Shown piece by piece: positions 11,801 through 30,330 of a stretch of DNA of 64,000 nucleotides. The position numbers and the translations under genes were made by a program. Source of the stretch: Bugula neritina (taxonomy: Eukaryota; Bryozoa; Gymnolaemata; Cheilostomatida; Bugulidae); NCBI GenBank assembly GCA_964035545.1, contig OZ037767.1, forward strand, positions 26,335,628 to 26,399,627, written 5' to 3'. The notes below the pieces were generated by a model. That model was not told where the DNA came from. It worked only from the letters and a program-made list of their open reading frames with translations, and did no database searches. Numbering within the stretch: position 1 is the stretch's first letter; the number at the start of each line of letters is the position of its first letter.

Positions 11801-12689
11801 ATAAACTTGAAAAAATTAAACCTTCCTTTTTTGGTTGAATGCTTAAAATGTGACTAGTGATTGCATGCAATTGGCGCTAGTATTAATAAATGCAAGATTC
11901 ATAAACAGTATAAGCGTACTCTTGGGCAACACTTTGCTGTAAGGAAAAGCTATCAGCAAGTGATTTTTTATTCTGTTGGGCCTGCATTAATAATAGTTTT
12001 AGCTGGTTAAAGAAGGTCAGCAATGTCAGCTATTTTATAAATAACTATAATCAATATCCTAAATTATCAAGTGTCACTATAAAAAATGCAAATATTCTCC
12101 TCTAAAATGAATCAGTTTCAGGACAACTGTCAAAACCATAAATTAGCCTTGATATCTTTAGAATTTTAACTTTTTTTACTATTTTTTTTAAATTGCATGG
12201 GCTGTGAAATTTTACTCATAATAAATTAGCATATATATAAGCAGTTTATTAAATACATTTAGTATGCCAATCTATTTTATTATCACCTTCAACACTATTT
12301 TAATATTTTTGAAAAGGTATAATTTTTTAAATACAAATGAGCCAACTCTGTAGCATTATACATATTATCAACAGTTATTAAAATCCCTGGTTAGTATTAG
12401 ATTATGCAGAGAAAATATTCTACAAAACTATGCCAGAATAAATTTACGTTGTGCAAACTTGAAATGAAAAATTCACAAATGAATACTTAGAGGGTGCAAA
12501 GAATTCATCTGCTACGCGCATAGCTTTCAGCATCATTTTCCAATAAAATATCTTTATCTCATAACAATTCTGTAGGCAGTTCTGATAGCTTGCAGCTGAT
12601 TGCCGAGGTGCTGGATATTTTTCACCAGCAACTACTTCACAATGCAATTAAAGTATGCAATTCAAAGTACAACTTAATTACGCCTCCAT

Positions 12690-12885
12690 TTTATTATTTG
12701 GCCAATAAAAACAGGCCTGATGTACACGTTCCAAACAGTTATTGGCTGACTGAGCCAAAACATTTTTTATTGGCTGATCTGTATTTATATCACTGTGTAA
12801 GTGCATGGCTGTATAGTATATATAACTTGACGTACTCAGTATTTATTCAAACTCCAGCTGGTGATCGATTAATAGCATCAGGTAA
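12690..12885 (+). promoter_or_regulatory. NTAN1 copy 2 promoter with three CCAAT boxes
   Basis: CCAAT at 12702-12706, ATTGG at 12741-12745 and ATTGG at 12769-12773 have the same order and orientation as in the copy 1 promoter. A TATA-like run follows near 12815. A possible non-coding exon ends at the donor GCATCAG|GTAAAC near 12880. Confidence 0.5.
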
Positions 12886-13248
12886 ACTATGTTTTATTTT
12901 AACTAGCAATTGATATCATACATTTATTTTATAGTACACTTTACTGTTAATAAAACTTTGCGGCACAAATGTTGGTCTTGTTATCTAATTCACATCATAG
13001 TTGTTTAAATAATTTTTATTTCTAATCCCATTTATTTTATTTTTTTAAAGTTTTATTGTCACTTGAAATAAACAAGTTTTTTTGAAAACTGACGTTTAAC
13101 TCATTTTTGAGCAAATTTTATGCATCATTGTTATTGCTTAATTTGTAATATATAGGAAACTTTATTAATTAAAAAAGAATAAAAAATTATCACAAAGCAT
13201 CTTACATTACTTGTAATTGTTTCAGTCAGATCCCAACACTGTGCAGCC

Positions 13249-18836
<5,588 letters not shown>

Positions 18837-19599
18837 ATGGGAAAAGACTAAAATTTAGAAAGTAGACCCTGGAGCACTTCTTTAAGCATTTCATCAACTT
18901 ATGACATTGTGTTAAATGGGTTGCATCCTATCATTCTTTACTTAGTATATTGTTTTTGCATATGCATGTTGTAAGCATAGTATAACATTGTATTCTATTT
19001 TTTCTTCCTGATGGGTCTGAATGTAAAACTATTATACTTTTGTCATAAGTTGTTTACTATTTACCAAATATATTTTGATTTTGGAAAATTTTATGCAGGA
19101 TAGAGGTGAAAATGTATGTTCATCATTTTTATAACATAAATATAAAATATATTCATTTAATTAATATGAGAATTCAATATTAAGAATACGATTTCTATCT
19201 ATACCTAGCTCGTTGGTAAACATGAAAAACTCATTGCAGTTTGTTTCTTTTGAATAAACTTTCACATACCTATATAAACAATTTCGTAAATACATCTAAC
19301 TTGTCAATATATTTTATATTATTAAATTCATGATCATTTTAATGTTTTAATTAAAATAGCTTGTATAATTGCAAAAGTGCTAACTCTAGCAATATAAATA
19401 TTATCAACATTATCATTAAAATGACCCCTTATTAGTTTGTGTGACACCTTTAAGCCAATATGTAAGGTAGCTGCTATAAATGGGTCAACATTGAGTCATA
19501 ACTAAATGATAGCGAAGTCAGCTAGCTTTTTACAAATTAAGGAATTGATAACTTCTAAATTGATGATGAAACGAGAACAAAAGGTCACTATTACTAAAA

Positions 19600-21150
19600 T
19601 ATAATAAAACTTGAGCAAATCAAACAAACACATAAAAAAATTCTTAGTTATAATAAACATTTAAATAGTATCAAATGTGAAAAACCTACCACCAGAATTG
19701 AGACATTGCTTACGCTAATAATTATTTAATGGTTACACTTCTTAATTGCTAACTGTAAAATATTATTTGAGTTGCACTAGTGGGCTTAGTAAGGCTATCA
19801 GAGAGACAAGTAAGAAGCAACTTTTAATTTAAGCAGCCGCTATATTACTTGTTGAACATCAAGTTTGTAAACTCAAACGATTCATAATTGATCGCTATTT
19901 ATATAGTATTCGCAAAACTTTTCCTTATATACTGTCAACCTCAACCATATTTTCCAAATACCACAAGTGTTTTAGATTGATGTAAATCTCCACCATTTTT
20001 AGCTAAAATTCATTTTAAGTAAGATTAATAAATGTGGCCTTGCTCAGTTCAAATGGTGAGACTAATTATTGGTGCTAAACCCAAATCTTAGCTCACCACA
20101 GCATTGGCTCACTTTTGGCTTTTCTAGTGTCTGCGGTGTCTCACCTAAGACAGCTTATTTCTTAGAGTTTCCTTTACCCAAATCATTACTAGTTAGTAGT
20201 GAGTTATAAAATACAAATATACCCCCCCCCCACCTTTAAACTTATACAATGTCATCACAAGTTTCTCAGCATTGCTATCGGCATAACTACAGATATGTGT
20301 TATATAAATAAGCTTGTTATATTGTATGCAATTTTGAGATGAACAATTTATCAAGCGCAATACTCAAAAGCTGGAAAACTATATCTGCTGCACGCATGCG
20401 CAACCAAATAGTTGATTTTTTACAGTATATGTGCAATTTCCTTGTGAATTCTCTAATTATCTTTATTAGCTTGTATTCTATATAAATACAAGTCTGCTTT
20501 AAAAATGTAAGTAGTTTGTTTTCTTTTGATGTGATAAGCCAAGGGTTTAAAGTGTTTTATTCAATATTAGAGACTCTCAGTGGAGACATGTCTTTCTATT
20601 TTGTTTAACATTATCAGTACTGGTCTGTTATTACAGTTGATAAGAGCTCACTTAACTTCACTAAAATAGTAGGTGCAGCAACCTTTTATACCTAATAATT
20701 GGCATTTAATCATATATCACACTTTTCTTACGGCATAGCATTAAATTTGCTGTTTTAACAAATGCTAATAATGCAAAAGGTGCAAAACATTTTAAATCAG
20801 ATAAAGTGACCAAAATTATTTGCAATTGTGATCTAAAAAAAACGATGTTGTAAAATTGTTTATTCTCTGTTAGATCTTTCACTCCATATTTTAAAAGAAC
20901 CGATGATAATTTTCTATTTTAGGATATCAAAAACATACTTGACTTTCAAGAGTGGATAATACAAGTGCAGTGATATAGTAAGGGGTTATTTTTAAAGCTG
21001 CCACTTTTACCAATTGTTCACAGGTGCATAAATTACTAGTTAATACATTTTAGCAATTAAACAATAACTTAATACTAATTTATATGGAAGTTTTTATACG
21101 CAATATTCAAAAAGAATTAAATCGTATAAACCAAGGCAGCTAAACTAGGC
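19600..21150. other. Intergenic, nothing recognised
   Basis: AT-rich sequence beyond the end of the NTAN1 repeat unit (homology to copy 1 fades near 19600). I see no coding exon or mobile element. There is a C run at about 20222-20231 and other short homopolymers. Confidence 0.6.
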
Positions 21151-21159
21151 ACCTGTGTT

Positions 21160-21373
21160 TTGCAACACCCCCCCTCCCCCTCGCCCCTCCCTCTTGAGGT
21201 TCTTTGTGTTTTGTATCAAGTTGAAGTGGGACAGAGCATCATTGAAGGTCACAAAGTGAGCAGTAACACTTTTATTATGCAATTCACTTGCGTGAGAGAA
21301 AGGCATAAGACTCCATTAGACAGCCAAATTTCAGAAATATCACTAAAACTATTTGCAGCAACAAATTTTGATG
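21160..21373 (+). other. Possible upstream exon ending at a strong donor
   Basis: An open stretch ends in GATG|GTAAGTTC at 21373. About 250 bp later a TTGTAG acceptor abuts the ATG at 21625. This may be a non-coding or partly coding first exon of the small secreted protein gene. Joined in the open frame, the downstream exon would not be read in the signal-peptide frame, so if used it would act as 5' UTR. No family is recognised. Confidence 0.25.
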
Positions 21374-21624
21374 GTAAGTTCCTTTAATATATTATTTTAA
21401 ATTACTTACCTTCTGTGCATAAATTTTTAATTTACACATTGTTAACTTAAAACTTAACTTATGTGAAGTTCTAATCCCCCCCCCCCTTAAGTAATTTACA
21501 TGCTCAACCCACAGTTCCTTGTTCAAATTCAATGTATATAGCGCACTTCAACAGCAAACATATAACACTTAAACTCATTTGTAATGTTCGGTCAGTACAA
21601 TATTATTATTGCACATTATTGTAG

Positions 21625-21882
21625 ATGGCACCCATGAATACTGCTGCAGGACTATTTCTGGTACTTCTGCTGCTGCCTGGTATTCTTTGCGACGGTGAGA
21701 CTGATATTTTAAACAAGTGCAGTTGCCGTGAAGGTATTTATAATGAAGGTGGCATAGTCGTGAACTGCTTTCTGTGCGGTCAAATGCAGGATGGTTTAGA
21801 AGTTTCTAGAACAGTTTTTACCAGGTGCTGTTGTGCCTTTCCGTTATACCTTCTTTACTGTATTCAACAAACGTCTAAATAA
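21625..21882 (+). CDS. Hypothetical small secreted cysteine-rich protein
   Basis: 85-aa open frame. Residues 1-22 form a textbook signal peptide (MAPMNTAAGLFLVLLLLPG, then ILCDG). The mature part has about ten cysteines in clusters (CSC, CFLC, CCC, YC), with a hydrophobic end that could also be a short membrane anchor. A TTGTAG acceptor lies directly before the ATG, so an upstream exon is likely. AATAAA (21878-21883) overlaps the stop codon. It matches no family I recognise. The signal peptide and the polyadenylation signal argue that it is real; absence of homology and its short length keep confidence moderate. Confidence 0.45.
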   Translation: MAPMNTAAGLFLVLLLLPGILCDGETDILNKCSCREGIYNEGGIVVNCFLCGQMQDGLEVSRTVFTRCCCAFPLYLLYCIQQTSK

Positions 21883-21889
21883 AAAGTGC

Positions 21890-22766
21890 TCATTGACAAA
21901 ACAAGGCACTCTATTTGCTGTCATTCGCTTTTCTAAACTGTTCCACACGAATAATCAAGCAATGACATGTATGTATGCTTTACTTTGAATAAATGTTTTC
22001 AAAGAAGTGTATTAGTATTGTGTCATGTTTAGAATAAAATACTAGCTTCAAAAATATATTTTGCGATGCGCAGATATAATATTGATAGACTTATTTTTAA
22101 AATATTTTATGTATAAATCACATTTTTATTACAAGTTTCTAAATAATTGTAAGCCTTGAAGCCAAATTAAAACTTTTAATATAGAAGATAATACAGAGTA
22201 AAGCTGATTCAATTTGCAATATTATTGAGGGTTCAGCATGCAATGCTAATCAGACTTACAATTTGTTGAGACACACAAGAACTCTGTCATATAAAATTCT
22301 GGAATTTCTAGAAATATTTATGAATTGTGAGAAATCAACTACTAAATAAAGAGCACTTTCTGCTGAATAATTGTGTAAACTGAAGAGTATAGAAAAGTCA
22401 AGCAGAGAACAATTGACTTTATTACAGCTGGCTTATTCCATAACAGTTACAGTCATGAACTTTTGCAAAATAACAAAATATGCAGTTACAAGTTAGTTAA
22501 TTCTACAGCTCTTTGCTATATTAAAGCTATTAGCATGTATTAATTTTAAAATATAGAAATTTTTTAACAACTAAATATGCAATTTTTGCTACATGCGTGT
22601 TAATAAAATGCTATCAATTAGTTTTTAATATCCATACATCCTAGTTTTTCTGCAATCTATTTTTAAGTATATTATATTTAATTGATAAATATCATTGACA
22701 ATAATTTTGTGGAAAAATTTTAACTTACGTATAATAACTGCACATTAGAAATGTAAACACAATGTC
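21890..22766. other. Intergenic / 3' flank of the GMC gene, nothing recognised
   Basis: AT-rich. It contains a TTTATT (AATAAA on the minus strand) near 22418 that could be a polyadenylation signal for the GMC gene to the right, although it is about 350 bp from that stop codon. Confidence 0.4.
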
Positions 22767-24234
22767 TCAAGTATATGTTTGTACTATCATATGAGAACCT
22801 TTTTCTCCAATCATAATAGCTGGAGCATTAGTATTGCCAGATGTGAGATGTGGCATAATAGAGTTGTCTACCACCCTTAGTCCTTGTATTCCACCTTGTA
22901 CTCTACAAGTAAAATAGTTTTTGCCTATCAATGTGTTTTAAACTTTACTAATGGAAATCTAATCAATTTACTTGTGTTATCAAAAGCCATATAATATTCC
23001 ATACCATTCATCTGTGACCATTGTAAAATAGAGTAAGAGAGTTAAATAATATATATAACGACACAATTGTCATATTTACAATAAGGTAGCTGTAATGTAT
23101 CATGAAACGGTCACCATATGTCTTCTAGTTTGCAAATCCATTATGGTCTGCACTTGTGTAATAAATAAATATTAAGATGATTATTTAAATAGCGAGGCAG
23201 GGCCGTAGTTTTCATAAGCAACTGCCGTCACTAACTATTAGAGAGTTGAAATAAATCTTAGAAAACCTGCTGTAAAATATTCTCACCTTAGCTGAGGATC
23301 TACAACTGCGGTGGTATCACCAAGTGCCCCCATCTTACAAGAACCAGCTGGATGATAAAGAACTCCAGTGAAGTTCTTTATCATTTCATCTAAAAACTCG
23401 TCAGACGTTGAATCAACATCTGGAGAAATCCTCTTTCTGGTAGAATGTTTCTCGTCAACAAAATGAGCTCCATATTGCTTGAGCACCTGTGTGTTAGCTA
23501 GATCTCTCATGTAGCGAAGTCCTGTGTATTAAAGACATTAACATGTATTTTGAACACGTATTGTATATACTATATAGTAGGCTAAAACAGAAAAGGGATA
23601 TATGTACAACAATTAGAAAATAAAACTCTTGATAGTATCTAAGTTATATACAAAATGCCAAGTAATTCACACGACTGTGAAAACAACAAACTTGTCCTAT
23701 TTTACATAATCGAGCGAGCTGCATATACAATGTATGTGCTTTAAGTAAAAGATGAGCAAAAACAATCTTGACAGCTTGTAAAGGATAAAAAAACTGCCTA
23801 TAATGTTGAAAAATTGTGTTCGCTAGTTTTGCTGTTGTAAAAGAAAATTGCCTGCAGGAAACATTTTTGAACAAAAAATGTTATTCAAGTTGTTATTCAA
23901 GGCAAATTTACAAAAATTGAGTTTGTATGATGTTTATCTGGTGTTAAATAGTACGTTTTATTACAAAATTTTAGTTCTAAAAATAGCTTGCTTCAGTGTT
24001 TCTACAAGTCCAAAAGTCTAATGCTCATAGAAACTATTACAAAAAACTGCATATTTTAACTTGGCAAAATAGTTATTCAGCTCTCAGTGTGCCAGTAATA
24101 GAATGCGTGGAATATAAAGTTTCGTTATACACTCGTGGGAGAAACAGCTAAAGTTGTTGATTGCCAATCTTGAATTAAAAACGTTTATATCAGCTGCACC
24201 ACCATTAAAATAAGCATGGTGTTTACCAGTATAG

Positions 24235-24321
<87 letters not shown>

Positions 24322-24348
24322 TGTGGGTGCGTGCGTGCGTGCGTGCAA

Positions 24349-24423
<75 letters not shown>

Positions 24424-27400
24424 TGTGTGCGCGTGCCTGTGCGTATGCGTGTGCGTGTGTGTTGGCATTCTTCCATTTACTCACCAGCTTTAGCAGCTTC
24501 ACGATCTTTTGGTGTGGAGAGTAGTTTGGGATCTATTATTGGACGATCAAATGGGTCAGAACTTGCTAGAGTTATTGATCCAGTGCCTTCAGGATGTAAT
24601 ACTGTCGCAGATAAAGTACTTCCTGCTTTGTGAGAGTTACTAAAGTAGTAGTTGTGTTCCTACAGCATAATCTGTACTAACGTATTCATAGGCCTTATAT
24701 TATGAAAAACACAATACATATATGTACTCTCCATCATTTGTTAAAATATGCAAAAAAAAGGTACTTTGTGGTGCTTTATATCAGTATATCATAGCCCTTA
24801 GTTTTAAACAAAAGACTTTCCGAGTGACGAGATCATCTTATCTACTGTGAGTTGATACTTTGACCTCACAGAAAGTTCATCTCAGGAAACACTTCACAAA
24901 AATGGATTTTACAGTAAGGATCAATTACATATCAAACATCTGTAGTGCTATGACTAGCTAATATATAGTATGATATAGTATAGTATAGTATAGTATGATA
25001 TTACTTCAGAAGTAAACTCACAACGTCAGGCCGGAGGTTCAAGCTGCTCACATATTTGTCTCCTTTATGAGAACTGAGGATCAGACCTAGAGCACTGAGC
25101 TGTACTTTAGGCATTTGGTCATTCATCACGTAGTTACCATCCTTAACATCCAGGAAACTCATCATCTGAATTGGATCCGCACTCAGCACTCCTTCACGAA
25201 AAAGAGCATAGAAGGCATCTAGCAGGTCAACACGAGGGCACCTGTTACTGCGCTGTCACCATTTTTTTAAATCTTTTTATAGAGAACTTTGACATTGATG
25301 CATTATAGCTTGACACATATGCTTTAGAACTCTAAAGCATAACATTATTTCTTTACCTTTACCACACAGTTTGAAGTTCAGATTTGATGAAAAAGTAGAA
25401 ATCTCGCTCTTGTCAAAGAGTCCAACTTCGTTAGGTTTATCGAAAAAAATTTGATTGAATACAGTGGCATGATCTTGAAAATTCAGCCCGACAGGTAGAT
25501 CAGCAATGAGAGGAATCTGTAAAATCACTATTCAGTCTAAGTCACATGTGAATCCCTATTCAGTTTAAATCACAAAGGAAACTATTAGAGGACAGATATA
25601 TTTGGTTTGAGAATATCATTTGGTGACACAGTACAGTCTAACTAAGTTTTTAGCAACAGTGTGTAGACCCTATAGAGATGACAACTCCACTACTAATAAT
25701 CTCTTAACCTAGTAATGCTACTCTCTCAGTATTAGTCAAATTGTGTCAGCCACTGTAAACGAATTACTCCCACTGCAGTTCCCCAACTTGCAAGCTAGCG
25801 TGCTAACCACTACACTATAGATTCTACTGGGCATCATAACACCACAGCCCCAAATTAATTCTAATTTTAGATGACAGCATCAAATATTAAAATATTGCCT
25901 CACTTCAACACCAAATACTCCCTAATACTCAGCAGTAACTTCAATCACTAACATTATGTTTCTTTAGTTCGGCCTTAGGTCCAACACCAGATAAGAGAAG
26001 CAGGTGAGGGGAGTTTATTGCACCCGCTGATACAATCACTTCTTTTGTTGCAAGCACTTGGTAGGAGTTGCCTCCTTCTTTCACAAATTCAACTCCAGTA
26101 GCTCTTTTACCCTCAAATGTAATCTACAATAAAATATAGAACATAAAGTTTTACAAGTCAAGTTTTTAATTTCAGTAGCTAAGCAAAAAAAACTTTTCAT
26201 ACTTAAATATGTTTTATATTGCTAAATTATTTAACATTATCAAAAAAACTAGCAAAGCTTATCAAAATTGCAATTTATTTCATGTACACAGCTGTAAAGT
26301 CTCACATGAGAGGAGTACATAGCTATTGTATGCCAAACTATTATTTGGATATTAACAAATAATTAAAAGCTAGCATTTAGAAAACCAATGGAGGGTTGGC
26401 TTATCACTATCAACAATTTTTTTATTATCTGAAACAGTAGCTAGTAGTAGTCTCATTAAATATTTTATTAATCAAGTGTGGCTAATGATTTGCTTTTAGG
26501 TATTATGGAAATAGCAATACAACTCAGATTAAATTTACAATCAGAAAAAAATTAGAATATGCCATTACCAGCAAAGCTGTATGCGACTTAATATAGGCTG
26601 TCCAAAGCTAATTTAGCATTGTGGGTTTTGAAGACCATTGAAAGTACTAAAACTATAGATAGTGAATCATTTTATTGCACATATATAGTATAATATACCA
26701 ACATATATATATATAGAGTATATACATATTACTTTTTGGTGAATGAAATGAAATTTGCTTTAGGTGAGGACAAGGTAGACAATAGAAAGCACATGCAGCT
26801 GAAACCATCTTCAGAACACTCTTTCTATACAATATATTAGACATAAAATATGACTAATATTTTTACTATTTTTGGTAAAAATGCACAAAATAACGTATTC
26901 TATTTTCGATAAAGTATGTTGCTATTTTTATTACCTTAGTGACATGAGCATTAGTGATAACGTGAAGATTTGACCTTGACATTGCTGGTCTAAGATAGGC
27001 TTTAGCTGTACTACATCTCTCTCCATTTCTTATTGTAGTGTGTGACTTCGTAGCCCCTTTGCACAATAATATTCAACATTGCATAAAGTAGGCTACTTAT
27101 AAAAAATAATACATAACTCTTACAATTTCTATAGAAATTACTTGAATTTTACGAAATTGAAGCTTTTGCAAAAGCTAAAATATCTGTACTTTGACCTATC
27201 TGCCTAGCTGTCTAACACATGTTGAGCACATTTATAGCATATCTATAACATATAAATATGGCATATATTACATAGCATATGTAACATAGTTATAGCATAT
27301 AGGAAAGACAACCTCCAACCAACCATTGTTAATTCCGCTGTTATAGCATGGGTTCTCAGGTACACCAAGTTCTGCAGACGCCTCAATCAGAAGGTCACAG

Positions 27401-28629
27401 ATTCTATAAGTATTGTTTAGTGACACAGTAAGTGGGCCACGGTGACCTAAATCATCTGCAATCAATACAACCTATTATAGTATAGATAATTTGATTTGAG
27501 TTGATTTAAATTAACAAATCAAATTTGTTAGCTGTATGCTTACTAAATGGAGGTGTACACAAATAGCAATGCAGGAGTTACAACTTGATAAAATTGAACT
27601 TGAGGTTAACACCTTACAATAATGTTTGTCAAATTATTTTAAGTTCAACTAAAGAAGCTTGTAAATATTTAATAATAGGTTTAGTTTGTGCTGGATTCAG
27701 TTGTGTGTATTATAGTTCAAACTCTATACTTTATCTGTGCACACTCACACTGGGAAAAATATACAGCTTACAACAAAACTGTGTGATAACGTACAAATCT
27801 TATCAGTAGATATTGAAATTAGAGCAAAACATAGTTGAAGCTTTGACTTTCAACAGATAAGCATTCATATTGTTATAGCCATTGGAATGCTACATAACAC
27901 AACCCCAAACCTCTATCTTTCATGAAATGGTTCTCCATTTTCTTAAAGTACTCCTTCACTGTGTCCCAACCCCAACCTTCACAGCCCTTCTGTTCCCAAC
28001 TGTCATAGTCATCTCTATGACCTCTAGCATATATCATCCAGTTTACAGAGCTACCACCTCCTAGCACCTTGCCATGCTGCGTGTAACTTCTCTGTAAAAC
28101 CAGATATTTGGAGTACAGATTGATCAAACTTTCACTTATCAATTTCACAAGCTCACGATAAAATATCTAATCACTTTTTCCACATATTATGGTGGTTTGT
28201 TTTATGTAGCATTTATACTCATATCACCATAACTGCAAGCTGATTTCTCAACACAAAGCTGTGTTTGCTTTCCACACCAAAAATATAATTTCCAATTGAA
28301 CTTATTTTTAATTTTGTCATCATGATTTATTGTTGGCTACAAAATCTAAAGATAAAAATCAACACTGATCTTTATCGTGCAGTGAATTTCAGGTATTTAA
28401 AAATAATTTAATGTAATAATGCTTGAGAATACAAAGTGCTTCAAATAAAATGACGTATTGTAAAACCATGTATATTTAAAATACTGGACAACTTCCAAAT
28501 AAAAGATGCCTATATATAAACCAGTTTGTACTATAAATAGTCTTAATATAATATTAAACAACGCGGTAAGTCCAGCTTTGCCATGAAAAACCGGGAAGAC
28601 CATCAGCAAGCATATATGCAATTAATATA

Positions 28630-28662
<33 letters not shown>

Positions 28663-30330
28663 CACTGATTTATAGTGAAAACATGCATTAGCTAGAATAA
28701 ATATATAAGTAAACAGTCTATAACCAAATGTTAGAGCCCCACTTTCAGCGAATCCACTAAAAACACACTCTTAATAGACAAAATCCAGAGACAAGAACTG
28801 TCTTATATTTATATTACTGAAGTTGACTGAATACTGTTGCCTGAGAACTACCTGGTCTTTGTATGCCTGGCAGTTATCTTGGGGGGCCGTCAGGTCCTGC
28901 CACATTGCATCAGGCTCAGTACAAGCTTGTGCCGCAAGAAGTGGAACCGGTATAGCAGGGTACTTTGTCTCTTCATCACCAGCCTCAATCAAAAGAACCT
29001 TGAACTTGCCACTTGCTGACAGCCGATTGGCTAATACACAGCCCGCAGACCCTGCACCTACTGCATATCCACAAAACATATAAAACTGTTAACTTATAAC
29101 TCCTGCATGTATAGCATTGCGCCAGCATAATATACAGTATACTCATACTGTAAAGTAATATTATACAAAGATATATACAAAACTGTTAATAAAGAGTCCC
29201 TGAGTTGGAGGATGGTGGAGGTGCGAGATTGAGAGCTTGTGATGTACACAAGGGCCAAAAATGCTTAGCCAAAAAGAACTTAGCATAGACTGGCCACTAC
29301 TGCCCCCGAAACTATCAGAAATTGAGAGAATTTGACAATTATACTGATTGAAAACCCAGGCTAGTCTTCTAGACTCTATACTCTATAGAGCAAAACTAAA
29401 ATTTCATCAAAAGGTCATAGCAAACTGCAAATTAATAGTACAACACATTACTTTTATGTAAGTCTAGGGTCATAAGCTGCGTACATAGTGCCTATCATAT
29501 TTCATATTGTATGACATCTAATGATTTATGTACTGTGTCACGAGTCAGTTCACAAGCTATTGAAAATTTGTGGCATGCAGCTAGGCTCAGTGATGTTTAA
29601 AAAGTGACTATAGTATCCAACAGATTCAGTATAAAAGAAATATGACGGTGCTATAAATCAAACCTGTGCATATAATATCAGATTGAACATTATTGCAGTC
29701 TGTGTTTATATTATATGCAGATTGTACCAAGATAGGTCCTATAACCTATCGAAAAGGTGTGGAAGTATGGACATGTGTACCACTATAGAAGTGTAATATA
29801 AGGGATGCAGTACAATCCTGTATGGACATACTATATATAAGTACAAGAGACAGCTACTCATTCTGTAAACCTATATAATATACAGTATAACCATACTATA
29901 AACCTGTATAATATACAACTTACTCATACTATAAACCAATGCAATAATATGCAGTGTAACCATACATTAAACCAATATAATATACAGTATATATAACCAT
30001 ACTATAATAACCCATATAATATACAATAGGCTATAATCATACTATAAACCTATATAATATACAGTATAATCATACTATAAACCTATATAATATACAGTAT
30101 AATCATACTATAAACCTATATAATATACATTAGAATCATACATTAAAGTAATCCTGTAACTCACCAATAACAAAATCATAATGGCTGTCACATTGCGTCA
30201 CGACTCCACTTCTGGAATACTTTAGGAGTTGTCTGATGCCCACAGCTAGTGAGACTGTAGCTATTACACCAGGTACTAGCTTCTTTCTGTCAGTCAGAAT
30301 ATCAGTGACTAATGACTTCAACTCCTCCAT
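22767..30330 (-). CDS. GMC-family FAD oxidoreductase, choline dehydrogenase-like (11 exons)
   Basis: Minus-strand exons, 5' to 3': 30165-30330, 28852-29060, 27911-28091, 27324-27455 (or 27313-27455), 26935-27056, 25953-26123, 25357-25516, 25005-25218, 24485-24639, 23287-23521, 22767-22902, about 626 aa. Exon 1 holds a membrane-anchor-like segment ([11 protein letters not shown]). The FAD-binding [13 protein letters not shown] motif spans the exon 1/2 join. Both GMC signatures are present: [18 protein letters not shown] and [15 protein letters not shown]. Catalytic His of [11 protein letters not shown] is near residue 560, and the second active-site motif [11 protein letters not shown] is in the last exon. 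The closest remembered relative is CHDH, but substrate cannot be assigned. The exon 4/5 join is awkward. The homologous end (GWLE, then [15 protein letters not shown]) is one base out of frame with GT-AG splicing, so either a cryptic donor at 27324 is used or one G is missing from the run at 27054-27057. The remaining joins are in frame. Confidence 0.85.
24237..24458. repeat. (TG)n followed by (TGCG)n microsatellite
   Basis: About 40 TG units (24237-24316) pass into a long (GTGC)n tract (about 24328-24423) and then a mixed tail. It lies in the GMC gene intron between exons 10 and 9, ending about 25 bp from an exon boundary. Alternating purine-pyrimidine sequence of this length is prone to form Z-DNA. 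The Cys/Val or His/Thr/Arg frames through it are artefacts. Confidence 0.97.
24961..25004. repeat. TATAG pentanucleotide repeat
   Basis: Short ATATAGTATGATATAGTATAG-type array directly next to the exon 8 donor of the GMC gene. Confidence 0.7.
25740..25850 (-). mobile_element. tRNA-derived SINE-like fragment in a GMC gene intron
   Basis: On the minus strand it reads TGTAGTGGTTAGCACG (A-box-like), then CTAGCTTGCAAG, then a decayed B-box region GGGAGTAATTCG. This is typical of tRNA-derived SINEs. It is between exons 6 and 7. It shares GCTTGCAAG with the fragment at 10830-10930. Confidence 0.45.
28622..28663. repeat. (TA)n microsatellite
   Basis: About 20 TA units with one TG interruption, in intron 2 of the GMC gene. 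Confidence 0.9.
29868..30146. repeat. Minisatellite, 32-38 bp unit, about 8 copies
   Basis: Imperfect tandem units built around CTATATAATATACAGTATAA followed by TCATACTATAAAC. They lie in intron 1 of the GMC gene, ending about 20 bp from exon 1. The last units (30020-30120) are nearly identical; the outer ones have decayed. Confidence 0.85.

Larger units (their letters stand above)
8922..12640 (+). pseudogene. Wrecked middle copy of the NTAN1 repeat unit
   Basis: This stretch is a mosaic of pieces homologous to the NTAN1 unit. Intron-8-like sequence occurs at about 8960-9560, 9905-10606, 10950-11055 and 11810-12230; shared phrases such as CAATTTAACATGCTATT and GTCAGCAATGTCAGCTA recur in both complete genes. 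Intron-6-like sequence lies at about 9725-9905. 3'-flank-like sequence is at 12240-12420, matching about 7040-7150. Exons 1-8 are absent; only exon 9 survives (listed separately). The mosaic order implies unequal recombination after duplication, followed by a LINE insertion. Confidence 0.75.

Noticed and set aside
28823-29083. Plus-strand frames opposite GMC exon 2
   Set aside because: Antisense shadows of the coding exon.
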